Source: Promethearchaeota archaeon
GTDB taxonomy: Archaea; Asgardarchaeota; Lokiarchaeia; Sigynarchaeales; SOKP01
Length of the DNA stretch: 10,607 nt
Direction: 5' to 3'
Assembly: GCA_016839425.1 (NCBI GenBank)
Contig: JAEOUI010000362.1
Coordinates: 1 to 10,607, forward strand
The translations under genes were made by a program, and so were the position numbers. The notes below the pieces were generated by a model. The model had not been told where the DNA came from, ran no database searches, and saw nothing but the letters and a program-made list of their open reading frames with translations. Positions 1 through 8,600 of the stretch are shown piece by piece; position 1 is the stretch's first letter, and every line of letters begins with the position of its first letter.

Positions 1-262
1 TAATCCGGAAAGAACAAATTTCGAAAAAACAACTATATTTTCTAGTCTTAAACAAAGATCTTTAATAATTTTTAGCTTTCCTTTTCAATTTTTGATCCTC
101 TCAGAACTAAAATTTCTTAGAGTAAAAACTGAATGATACTTATCTAAGCTCTTTCTTTGAATCGTGATCATTTTATTTTAAAAAATTGAATAAAATCTGT
201 TCATAAAATAAAAGCGTGTAAAAATAAGAAAAAAAATAGAATGATAAAGATTACTTACCCGA
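1..262. other. AT-rich non-coding stretch downstream of acs
   Basis: No recognisable gene lies here. The plus strand is open from base 2 to a TGA at 134-136, about 44 codons. The translation is rich in Phe, Leu, Ile and Ser and matches no family I know, so it could be the tail of a gene entering from the left or chance. The rest is A/T-rich with stops in all frames. The right end, bases 227-240, probably terminates acs on the minus strand. Confidence 0.5.
227..240 (-). terminator. U-rich transcription terminator after acs
   Basis: Read on the minus strand, an uninterrupted run of eight T begins about 25 bases after the acs stop codon, and a second T run follows a few bases on. No stable GC hairpin precedes it. 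Archaeal RNA polymerase terminates at U-rich tracts without a hairpin, so this is a reasonable acs terminator. It is inferred from composition only. Confidence 0.45.
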
Positions 263-2233
263 TTATAATTTCATGTGTTTTCGGGCTTCGAGCAAGTCGT
301 CAACGACGGATGGATCTGCTAATGTGGTTGTGTTGCCAACATCGTCTCCAGATGCGATGGCTTTTAAGATCCTTCGCATGATCTTTCCGCTTCTCGTCTT
401 TGGTAAGGCGTCAGCGAATTGAACCACGTCTGGTTGGAATACTGGACCAATTTCTTGCCTGACATGCATCTTGATTTCCTTCATCAAGTCGTCGGTCTTT
501 TCCACACCTTTCATCAAGGTCACATATGCCCAGATGGCTTGACCCTTGATTTCGTGTGGGAATGGAGCAACTGCCGCTTCTGCAACTTTTGGATGACTTA
601 CAATTGCGGATTCAACTTCCATGGTTCCGATTCTGTGTCCAGATACTTTGATGACATCATCAAGTCTTCCAAGAATCCAATAGTATCCATCTTCATCTCG
701 TCGAGCGCCGTCACCAGTGTAGTAATAACCAGGATATCTATTCAAATAGGTTTCCTTGAATCGCTCGTCGTCGCCCCATACCGTGCGCAACATGCCTGGC
801 CATGGTTGGCCCATGCAGAAGTATCCACCTTCGTTAGCTTCAGTAACCTCTTCACCTTCGGAGTCAAAGATGATAGGTTTGATGCCTAACGCTGGCAAAC
901 AGCAAGATCCTGGCTTTGTTGGTGTGGCAGTAGCGATGGGGGTCATTATAAATCCACCAGTTTCGGTTTGCCAGTATGTATCAACAATAGGGCATTTTCC
1001 CTTTCCAACAACATTGTGGTACCAGATCCAGGCTTCTGGGTTGATTGGTTCCCCGACCGTTCCTAATATTCTCAATGAACTGAGGTCGTGCTTGAGAACG
1101 GGTTCGTCGCCGTTTCCCATCAAGGATCTGATGGCGGTTGGTGCGGTATAGAATTGCGTGACCTTGTGCTTTTCGCAAATGTCCCAGAATCTATCCACAT
1201 CAGGGTAGGTTGGCACGCTTTCGAACATCAAGGTCGTTGCGCCGTTTGCCAAAGGTCCGTAGATGATGTAGCTATGACCGGTGATCCAACCTATATCTGC
1301 TGTACAATACCACACGTCTCCTTCTTTGTAGTTAAACACATATTTGTGCGTGAAAGAGGTGTAAAGAATATATCCTGCGGTTGTGTGCTTGACTCCTTTC
1401 GGTTTTCCAGTAGTACCGCTAGTATAGAGAATGAACAAAGTATCTTCAGAGTCCATCTCTTCACATGGGCAATCTTCTGAAACACCTGCAACGAAGTCAT
1501 CATACATGATATCCTTATTCGTGTGTGGTACATCGTTTCCTGTATGTTTAGTGACGATCACGTGTTCAATGGTAGGACAATCATCGATGATTTGGACAAC
1601 ATCTGTCATCTTGGGGTAGGTCTTTCCGGCCCTCAAGGTTTCATCGCACGTGAATAACAAGCGAGAGTTCGAGTCTTCAATCCTGTCTTTAACAGCTTCT
1701 TTTGAGAAACCACCAAAAACGATCGAATGGATGACTCCGATTCGAGCGCAGGCCAACATTACGATTGCGAGCGCTGGAATCATGGGGAGCCAGATCGTGA
1801 CTCGATCTCCTTTCTTTAAGCCTAACTTTTTCATTCCATTAGCGCACTTGCTTATTTCCTTTTGAAGGTCGCTGAATGTGAATTTCTGAACATTTCCAGG
1901 TTCGTCAGCCTCAAAAATTAAGGCAACATGGTCTCCCTTTCCGTTTTTCACGTGTCGGTCAACGCAATTGTAGCAAACATTAAGCTTTCCGCCAGTAAAC
2001 CAGTTTCCTGGAAACATTTCCGACTTTTCCCATGCTTTATCGAATGGTTTAAACCAATCGAGGGATTTAGCCTGTTCTCCCCAGAAACCTTGCATGTCAT
2101 CGACGGATTGTTGCCATAATTTTTTGTATTCGTCGAAGGACATTCCGGTTTTTGCGTAATCCGGATTTAAATCAACTGGGTTGAATTTTCGTCCTTCTTT
2201 AAGAATAGATTTTACTATCTTGTCATCTGACAT
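263..2233 (-). CDS. acs: Acetyl-CoA synthetase, AMP-forming
   Basis: Activates acetate with ATP and CoA to acetyl-CoA, AMP and PPi in the cytoplasm, through an acetyl-adenylate. The 656-residue product has the usual full length. Visible ANL-superfamily motifs, numbered from the ATG, are the P-loop YTSGTTGKPKGVKHT (270-284), WQTETGG (421-427), YTGD (505-508), the hinge region GRLDDVIKVSGHR (522-534) and the C-terminal PKTRSGK with catalytic Lys617. Trp421 in the acyl pocket, with Ile317, Thr318 and Val393, fits a preference for acetate. Lys617 is the residue acetylated in bacterial Acs by Pat or AcuA, which makes the nearby GNAT and AcuC genes meaningful. I chose ATG at 2233 over the in-frame GTG at 2242, because that GTG lies in a GTGA stretch better read as a weak Shine-Dalgarno element. 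The gene is clearly GC-richer than its neighbours (one sampled 60-base line about 52%, against about 30% in the kinase gene). This fits codon selection for high expression or transfer. The function is nearly certain. Confidence 0.97.
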   Translation of the reverse strand: MSDDKIVKSILKEGRKFNPVDLNPDYAKTGMSFDEYKKLWQQSVDDMQGFWGEQAKSLDWFKPFDKAWEKSEMFPGNWFTGGKLNVCYNCVDRHVKNGKGDHVALIFEADEPGNVQKFTFSDLQKEISKCANGMKKLGLKKGDRVTIWLPMIPALAIVMLACARIGVIHSIVFGGFSKEAVKDRIEDSNSRLLFTCDETLRAGKTYPKMTDVVQIIDDCPTIEHVIVTKHTGNDVPHTNKDIMYDDFVAGVSEDCPCEEMDSEDTLFILYTSGTTGKPKGVKHTTAGYILYTSFTHKYVFNYKEGDVWYCTADIGWITGHSYIIYGPLANGATTLMFESVPTYPDVDRFWDICEKHKVTQFYTAPTAIRSLMGNGDEPVLKHDLSSLRILGTVGEPINPEAWIWYHNVVGKGKCPIVDTYWQTETGGFIMTPIATATPTKPGSCCLPALGIKPIIFDSEGEEVTEANEGGYFCMGQPWPGMLRTVWGDDERFKETYLNRYPGYYYTGDGARRDEDGYYWILGRLDDVIKVSGHRIGTMEVESAIVSHPKVAEAAVAPFPHEIKGQAIWAYVTLMKGVEKTDDLMKEIKMHVRQEIGPVFQPDVVQFADALPKTRSGKIMRRILKAIASGDDVGNTTTLADPSVVDDLLEARKHMKL

Positions 2234-2727
2234 TTTTTTCACTTTTTAAGTTGTTTTGAATTTAAATTCTTAATTTTTCATTGAAATCAGAATGATATGA
2301 AAAATACGGTAGAAATTTTAAACTTTATCGATGTGCAATGTTAAGAAAATCGATTTCGAGCGCAAAATCGATAAAATTAATAAATTGGTTCAAAAAAATC
2401 TCAATGGTCATGTTCCTTCTTGAAAAAAATTCGCGGGATCGGAAATGATTCCTAATAAGATCCACAAATTTGCTTTTAAGATACGCGCGAATACTAATAA
2501 AATGTAGCAAAAAGAACAATATTCAAAAAAAGCGTTCAAAAACAATCAGAATTAACAATTAAACATGTTGAAATACAAAGAATACGAGATAAAAATTTTT
2601 GATGAAATAAAAAATTGTCCTTCTTTAAATAATTTTTAATCTTAAATGAAACTATTATATGTATCATAGTCTAATATTTTGATTAATAAAACAAAATACT
2701 AATTTTTAAAATAAATATTATAATAGC
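2234..2727. other. Divergent intergenic region between acs and the CoA-transferase/GNAT gene
   Basis: About 490 bases with no convincing gene, placed where promoters for both flanking genes must lie. Candidate archaeal TATA-like elements are the palindrome GAATTTAAATTC at 2258-2269, about 30 bases upstream of the acs ATG, and an A/T-rich TTTTTAAAATAAATA stretch just upstream of 2728. Neither can be confirmed by eye in DNA this AT-rich. A cluster of three ATCGAT hexamers lies at 2327-2372. A 24-codon plus-strand reading frame (2565-2639) and a 64-codon minus-strand one (2519-2325) exist, but neither has family resemblance or a ribosome binding site. The size is large for this otherwise compact window and leaves room for regulatory sites or a small RNA. 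Confidence 0.6.
2324..2375. repeat. Inverted repeat with three ATCGAT palindromes
   Basis: TTTATCGAT at 2324-2332 is matched exactly by its reverse complement ATCGATAAA at 2367-2375. A third ATCGAT sits between them at 2349-2354. The second and third copies also form a direct repeat, AAAATCGAT at 2346-2354 and 2364-2372. The hexamers start 22 and 18 bases apart. Placement between divergently transcribed acetate-metabolism genes suggests an operator for a dimeric regulator. A hairpin in a transcript is also possible, though weak at 9 bp. Regulatory function is inferred. Confidence 0.4.
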
Positions 2728-4617
2728 ATGCAAGTCAACGGTTCGGGAGATAATTGGAGAGAGGAATGGTCTGATAAGGAAATCACGCCCAAGGAGGCTA
2801 TAAATAAAATCATCCCTGGAAACCGCGTATTTATAGGAACAGGATGTGCCGAACCACAGGCGCTTACCAGGGAACTCATCAGACAATCCGAAACGCTTCT
2901 TGACACGGAAATCATTCATTTTCTAACGATTTGGCCTGAGAAATATTTTACTGATAAAGAAGAGGATTTATTTCGCCACAATGCTTTCTTTATTGGTGGA
3001 GCCTTGAGAGAAGAGATCAACAAGGGACAATCAGATTACACTCCTATTTACGCTAGCGAGATTCCTGGATTGTTTGTCTCGGGAAAGCGCTATGTGGATG
3101 TTGCATTAGTTCAAATAACTCCTCCCGATAAGTTTGGTTTCTGCTCCCTTGGTATCAATGTTGATATTTCGAAACCAATTGCTCAATCGGCATACCTTAC
3201 CATAGCAGAAATTAATCCTCAAATGCCAAGAACATTAGGAAGTAGCACGATCCACATGAAAGAAATAGATTATTTTGTTTTTAACGATGCTCCTCTCATT
3301 GAATATCAGTTTAAAGAACGTGATGTTTCGGAAATGATAGGTCAAAATGTAGCTAATCTCGTGGATAATAAGTCAACCCTACATATTGGCTTTGGAACGC
3401 TTCCAAACGCTTGCTTGAAATATTTATTTGACAAGAAAGACCTTGGCATGCATAGTCATTTCATTACCGATAACATTATCCCTCTAATAGAGGAGGGAGT
3501 GCTCACATGTCGAATGAAAAATTTTCATCCCGAGAAAATCGTCACTAGTTTCGTGCTAGGAACCAAAAGGTTGTACGATTTCATCGACTTAAATCCATAC
3601 ATGGAATTTTATCCCACGGATTATGTGTGTAATCCTAACATTATCAGCCAGAACAAGAAAATGGTGTCAATATGTCAAGCTTTTGAAATAGACCTTACAG
3701 GACAAGTCAACGCCTCTACCAAGGGTTATAAATTCTATTCTGGTATAGGTGATAATGTGGATTTTATGCGAGGGGCAGCGCTATCAAAGGGCGGAAAACC
3801 CATTATCGTTTTGCCTTCTACTACTTTAAATGGAAAAAGATCTAAGATCGTAGCACAATTAGAAAAAGGAGCGGGTATCATTCTCCCAAGAGCAGATGTG
3901 CATTATGTGGTTACCGAATGGGGCGTTGCGAACTTACACGGAAAGACCATCCGTGATAGAGTTTTAGCACTCATTTGTATTGCTCATCCGAAATTTCGAC
4001 GTGAACTTTTAGAACAAGCCAAGGAATTAAATTACATTTACTCAGATCAAATACTTGCTTGCGACGAGAAAGGAAATATATGTATTTACCCTAAACAATA
4101 CGAGACCTTCTTTCGTACAAGAGACAAACAAAAGATATATGTCCGACCTTTAAAAACCACGGACGAAGCCCCCTTAAAAGATCTTTATTATTCTCTTAAC
4201 GAAAGAGATCGATACTTGCGATATTTTGAGTTAAAAAAGGAATTTCTCCATTCAAAAACTCAAGACGAAGTTAATATCGATTACGAGAATACTTTCTCGA
4301 TAGGAGCGTTCGTGGGAGATTTACCTGACCAAGAAATGATAGGTACGGCATCTTATCATCTTAATAGGAAAATCAACTTGGCTGAATTTGATTTTATCAT
4401 CAAAAAACAATGGAGAGGCCACGGTTTAGGATCATTCCTCCTTCATCATATGATCATTATCGCAAAAGAAAAAGGTGTGAAAGGCTTTTTTGGCAACATC
4501 CACATTGAAAATAAGGATACAATACATATTTTCAAAAAGTTAGGAAACCTTAAAGTGACCCCTCCAGCGGCGGGCGAAAAGGAGCTTTATTTCGAATTAG
4601 TATTTGAAAAGGAATGA
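2728..4617 (+). CDS. Acetyl-CoA hydrolase/transferase-like protein fused to a Pat-like GNAT acetyltransferase
   Basis: A 629-residue, two-part cytoplasmic protein. Residues 20 to about 445 match the acetyl-CoA hydrolase/4-hydroxybutyrate CoA-transferase family. They show GFGTLPNA (221-228), GDNVDFMRGA (341-350), SKGGKPIIVLPST (353-365) and the YVVTEWGVANLHGKTIRDR block (393-411), then IAHPKFR (418-424). Residues 468-628 form a GNAT domain: it opens with VRPLKTTDEAPL and a following LRYF, as in Pat-type protein acetyltransferases, and carries the acetyl-CoA-binding motif QWRGHGLGSFLL (561-572). In family enzymes the glutamate that forms the CoA thioester lies in a G-[IV]-H-[ST]-E motif. Here the same position is His244 (codon 3457-3459), so classical CoA transfer may be lost. 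Fusions of these two domains are known in bacteria. Neighbouring acs and an AcuC homologue suggest that the GNAT half acetylates Acs, which is inference. No Shine-Dalgarno precedes the ATG, and a leaderless mRNA is plausible. The domain calls are firm; the substrate is unknown. Confidence 0.9.
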   Translation: MQVNGSGDNWREEWSDKEITPKEAINKIIPGNRVFIGTGCAEPQALTRELIRQSETLLDTEIIHFLTIWPEKYFTDKEEDLFRHNAFFIGGALREEINKGQSDYTPIYASEIPGLFVSGKRYVDVALVQITPPDKFGFCSLGINVDISKPIAQSAYLTIAEINPQMPRTLGSSTIHMKEIDYFVFNDAPLIEYQFKERDVSEMIGQNVANLVDNKSTLHIGFGTLPNACLKYLFDKKDLGMHSHFITDNIIPLIEEGVLTCRMKNFHPEKIVTSFVLGTKRLYDFIDLNPYMEFYPTDYVCNPNIISQNKKMVSICQAFEIDLTGQVNASTKGYKFYSGIGDNVDFMRGAALSKGGKPIIVLPSTTLNGKRSKIVAQLEKGAGIILPRADVHYVVTEWGVANLHGKTIRDRVLALICIAHPKFRRELLEQAKELNYIYSDQILACDEKGNICIYPKQYETFFRTRDKQKIYVRPLKTTDEAPLKDLYYSLNERDRYLRYFELKKEFLHSKTQDEVNIDYENTFSIGAFVGDLPDQEMIGTASYHLNRKINLAEFDFIIKKQWRGHGLGSFLLHHMIIIAKEKGVKGFFGNIHIENKDTIHIFKKLGNLKVTPPAAGEKELYFELVFEKE

Positions 4618-4627
4618 TTTTTTTTTT
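4618..4627 (+). terminator. T10 tract directly after the CoA-transferase/GNAT stop
   Basis: Ten consecutive T follow the TGA stop codon without a gap. A run this pure at a gene end fits archaeal U-tract termination. It separates the fusion gene from the phosphatase, whose ATG is 109 bases further on, so the two may be separate transcription units although they share a strand. Confidence 0.55.
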
Positions 4628-4736
4628 AGATTCTATTCTCTTGTTAAAATCCTATTTTTCATAAAAAGAGAAAGTTTTATAGTATTCTTTTATTAGTTAA
4701 AGATGAATTAAAGTCAATATTCTTAATAAGCACATA

Positions 4737-5627
4737 ATGAAGATCGAGAACTCATTTTTACAAGATTTGCTTAAAGATTCTCAAAATATTTTAGAACTAA
4801 GTTTTACTGAAATTTCCTCTATTTTAACTCAGATCAAACATTCTTTAAAAAAAGAATCTTTGTTATTAGAACTTAATACTACCAATCCAGAAGATGAAGT
4901 CTTCGTAATTGGTGATCTTCATGGGAATTTAAAATCCTTGCTCAAGCTCGTAGATGAAATTAACAACAAAAAACCCAAGTTAGTCGTTTTTTTAGGAGAT
5001 CTTGTAGATCGAGGTCCCAATCAATTATCGTGCTTGATATATATATTTTGTTTGAAACTTTTAGAACCAAAGAAATATTATATTTTACGCGGAAACCATG
5101 AAACCTTTGAAATGAATAAAGCATATGGTTTTGCTTACGAATTTTTACAGAAGTTTCAGGATTTTGATAAATTTTCAGAAGTTTTATCTGTATATGACGA
5201 GCTCCCGATATGTTCAATCGTGAATGATACGGTACTATGTGCACACGGAGGAATTCCCTTGAATAAAGATGCTTTAAGGGATATAAAGGATGTTAAATTT
5301 CAGGAAATTGACGAGTCTATGGCTCAATCGATCTATCAGATCATGTGGAACGATCCAAAAGAAGGGATTGATGGATTTTCACCCAGTTTTCGTGGACCAA
5401 ACATTTATTTTTTTGGAAAAGATGTTTTTGAAGAATTCATGATATTTAATAACTTGAAATACTTGATTCGTTCTCACGAGTGTTTTCCTGAAGGATATAA
5501 ATGGTTTTTTAACAAGACTCTATTATCCATATTCTCCTCAGAGAACTATAGAGGAATAGGGGCTCCTAATCCTTTAACATATGCTATAATTAAAAAAGAA
5601 AAAATAATCCCAAAAATTCTTGAATGA
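4737..5627 (+). CDS. PPP-family Ser/Thr protein phosphatase, eukaryote-like
   Basis: A 296-residue metallophosphoesterase expected to remove phosphate from Ser/Thr (possibly Tyr) in the cytoplasm with a two-metal centre. All PPP signatures are present in order: GDLHG (59-63), GDLVDRG (87-93), LRGNHE (117-122), HGG (170-172), a WNDP block (204-207), Arg219 in a SFRGPN segment and RSHE (245-248). Predicted metal ligands are Asp60, His62, Asp88, Asn120, His170 and His247, so the enzyme should be active. The helical first 50 residues and the C-terminal RSHECFPEGY and FSSENY segments align with eukaryotic PP1/PP2A/PP5/PPEF types (compare RSHE in PP5 and FSAPNY in PP1) better than with short bacterial PrpA/PrpB enzymes. 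It lacks regulatory extensions. It converges, with 8 bases between stop codons, on a Ser/Thr kinase, its obvious functional opponent. No Shine-Dalgarno is seen at the ATG. The family is certain and the substrates are unknown. Confidence 0.94.
   Translation: MKIENSFLQDLLKDSQNILELSFTEISSILTQIKHSLKKESLLLELNTTNPEDEVFVIGDLHGNLKSLLKLVDEINNKKPKLVVFLGDLVDRGPNQLSCLIYIFCLKLLEPKKYYILRGNHETFEMNKAYGFAYEFLQKFQDFDKFSEVLSVYDELPICSIVNDTVLCAHGGIPLNKDALRDIKDVKFQEIDESMAQSIYQIMWNDPKEGIDGFSPSFRGPNIYFFGKDVFEEFMIFNNLKYLIRSHECFPEGYKWFFNKTLLSIFSSENYRGIGAPNPLTYAIIKKEKIIPKILE
5592..5616 (-). terminator. Possible U-rich terminator of the kinase inside the phosphatase 3' end
   Basis: On the minus strand, three T runs separated by a few other bases begin about 20 bases after the kinase stop codon. 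They lie inside the last codons of the phosphatase gene, which on the plus strand encode its Lys/Ile-rich tail. If used, kinase and phosphatase mRNAs would overlap as antisense 3' ends. The A-rich lysine codons explain the composition equally well, so the call is weak. Confidence 0.3.
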
Positions 5628-5635
5628 TTTCGACC

Positions 5636-8600
5636 TTATCGTTGAAAATATACAGAAAGTCTTTCCATTGCATTAAATGCTCTAGGATGAGTTGGATTAT
5701 GTTCCAAGGCGCGTTGATAATATTGGACAGCCATATTGATATTTCCTATTTTTTCATACGCCGTACCCATTCGATATAAAGCAAAAAGAGATTTGTTATT
5801 AGAAAGCAATTGTATCGCTTCTTCAAAACGATTTAAACCAATGAGGGTTTCTGCCTTAATTGGATTATAAAGTGGCAAGAGATAGTAAGAGCTTATATTT
5901 ATCGATTCTAGAATCTTATATGCTTCTTCAAAATCTCCCAAACCACAGAGAATTCTCGTTTTAAATAATTTATCATTATTCGTTTCAGATTTTAAAGCAT
6001 CTAACTTATTTGAAATTTCGAGAGCTTCCTTGAACCTTAAGAGATCACATAAAAGTTCGCCCTTATATCGCAAGGCAAATACATCATTAGGCTCAATTTT
6101 TAACGCCTCGTCAAAACATTGTATCGCTTCCAAAGTTAGATTTGCGTATGTTAGATGTTCTAAATTATTATCCAAGAGTTGCTTAAAATTTCCGTCCCGA
6201 AAATATGAAAATTGCATTCCTTTTCTTATCCAAGCATCAAAGTGAAACGGATTAAGCATTAAAGCATTGGTGAAGTAGTCAAGTGATTTAACATGTTGAC
6301 CTTTTTTAATGTGTGCATTTTGGGCAGCTTCGTAAAACTTTTCCGCTTCTTGAAGGCGTTTAAGAGTTTCTGTTTCGATCATTAATTCTGGTGCACTGCG
6401 CTGCTCACTTAAGCTTTGGCACCTTTGTGATTCTTCAAATTGTCCCACATATCTCAGCGTTTTAATTAATGATTTCCATGCTGTATAATTAAAAGGATCA
6501 ATCTTTAAGGCTGATTGAAACTGTCCTATTGCTTTTGTATATTTGCCTGATTTTTGCATAGTTACGCCCTCAGAACATATGGTGTTCGCCTTATTTATTT
6601 TACTATCTGGAATTTGGTGACGATCGTATAGATATTGCGCCTTTTCTTTGAGTTTCTTTGCTGTAGAATCTTCGGAGTTTAATTGAAGAACCACATCATA
6701 CATCGCAATGGCGCCTAAATAATCTCTTAGTGATTCCAAGCATGCTGCGTGGAAAAATAGTAAATATCTTTTCTCTTCGAAAGAAGAAATCAAGGGATAT
6801 GCATTTTCTGCAACCTTAATTGCTTTCTTTGTATGACCTGCCCAAGAAAAGGTGTAGCATTCGTTTATAAACACATTAAATCCCTTGGAAGAAATTCTTT
6901 CTTGTAACCCCTCTCCCGTTTTGGAATATTGTTTCATTTCGCTTAAAAAACCCTTGTAATTCTTGTTTATAAGACCACAAAATGTTCCAAAATTTTTCCT
7001 TAAGATTTCATAAGTTTGATCGGGATAAATGTCCTTTTTTTTTACCCATTTATCGATAAATAGAGTTTCACCAAAAATCTTAAGCTTGCTAGTTGAAAAT
7101 CTTTTAAATTTATCCTTGTTCCAATAATAAAAGTTTTCATTATTAAAGCGATTTTTATATGCAATCCCATTTTTCGTTATTATCACATGAGTTGTCCAGT
7201 TCCAGGTCCTAGTCTGCTTATTTACCGTCTCTGAATAATATCCTCCAGTAATAAGACTTGATAAAATCGTCTCGTTATTTGGAATTAAGGCCCGTAAAGT
7301 AGTTAAATCAACGGGCACAAAATATCTTGTCATGTATTCAAAAACCTGTTCGTCATAACCGTATTGAAAATCTAAAGGATTAACGACTGGTGGGAGTAAA
7401 GATTTTATTTTAAATATTAACTCTTTTACTTCTTCTATATTTGGATGACCATAGGGGGCAATATCTAAAAATTGCTGAAATTCAATAATAGCATTTCGTA
7501 GTTCTTGTTTTTCAAGATATACATTACCCTTATTATAATAGGCAGAACAAGTTTTAATATTATCAGATGTACATGCAAGAGCATTGTCATAGGCTTGCAA
7601 ACTTTCGTCTAATCTCTTTTTTCGTGATAGTGCGTGTCCTATCAAATTATGTACATCAAAATGATTCGAATTTACTTCAAGAGCTTTAATAAAGTATTTA
7701 TACGCCTCATCTACTTGATCTTTTTTTAACAGCAATTTTCCCGTATTTAATAGGGCATCAAGATGTTCTGGATTTATTCTTATTGCTTCCTTATAATTTT
7801 TGATTGCTTCTTCTTCGAGATTTTTTGCTTGATATGTGTTACCCAAACCAAAATAAGCGTCATCGTTATAAGGATTTATGCTTAACGCTTTTTGATATTC
7901 GTCTATTGCCTCGTCAATCGATCCTAGTTGGAGCATTGAATCTCCTTTCCTTGTTACTTCTGTACCTAATAAATCTTCTTTTCTTGGAGGTAATGGTGCT
8001 TCTTCACCTGTTTCGTTAGCATATAATGCTGCTAAATCATTTCTCATTTCTTTAAAGGTTTGATAACGATCTAATGGATTCTTTTCAACGCATTTTTTTA
8101 TAATAGGAAATAAAATTGAATCAATTTCCTCAATTTGCTCTTCTTTATGAAGCTTTTCAAAGATCAATGCGCCTTTTACAAAAGGATTATTTGGTCGCTC
8201 AAAGGGATGTTTTCCATTGTTTAACATTTGATATAACACTAATCCAAAACTGTATATATCACTTCTTAAATCTGCTTTTCCATCGAATTGCTCCGGAGCC
8301 ATCCAAGGTAATGTACCTACAACACCTCCTCCTTGTTTGCTATGAATGAAACTGACATTAGGAGATGATTTTGAAAAAAACGCTTCTAATATATTTTGTT
8401 CTTCGGTGTTATCTTCTTCTTGATCGAAGATTTTTGCTAATCCAAAATCAGTAATTTTTAAAATACCGTTATTTGTTATCATTATATTATCTGGTTTTAT
8501 ATCGCGATGGGGTGTTACTTCATTAGAAAGGGCGTAATCCATTCCATCACAAAATTGTATTGCCCAAATTAATATCTGCTTTATATCAAGTGGAAATTTT

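Noticed and set aside
2..136. Open plus-strand frame running in from the left edge, about 44 codons
   Set aside because: No recognisable sequence and AT-biased composition; could be a gene tail, but nothing supports it beyond lack of stops.
419..2119. Several plus- and minus-strand reading frames of 60-156 codons inside acs
   Set aside because: They overlap a certain acs gene, have no family resemblance and arise because acs is GC-richer, with fewer chance stops.
2234..2242. GTG start three codons upstream of the acs ATG
   Set aside because: The GTGA is better read as a weak Shine-Dalgarno; ATG at 2233 keeps normal family length.
2325..2519. 64-codon minus-strand frame in the acs upstream region
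   Set aside because: Phe/Ile/Arg-rich low-information translation, no ribosome binding site, no family resemblance, and it overlaps the ATCGAT cluster.
2683..2919. Minus-strand frames over the start of the CoA-transferase/GNAT gene
   Set aside because: Antisense shadows of a well-supported gene, with no recognisable domain.
4960..5244. 94-codon minus-strand frame inside the phosphatase
   Set aside because: Opposite to intact PPP motifs; no independent coding signal.
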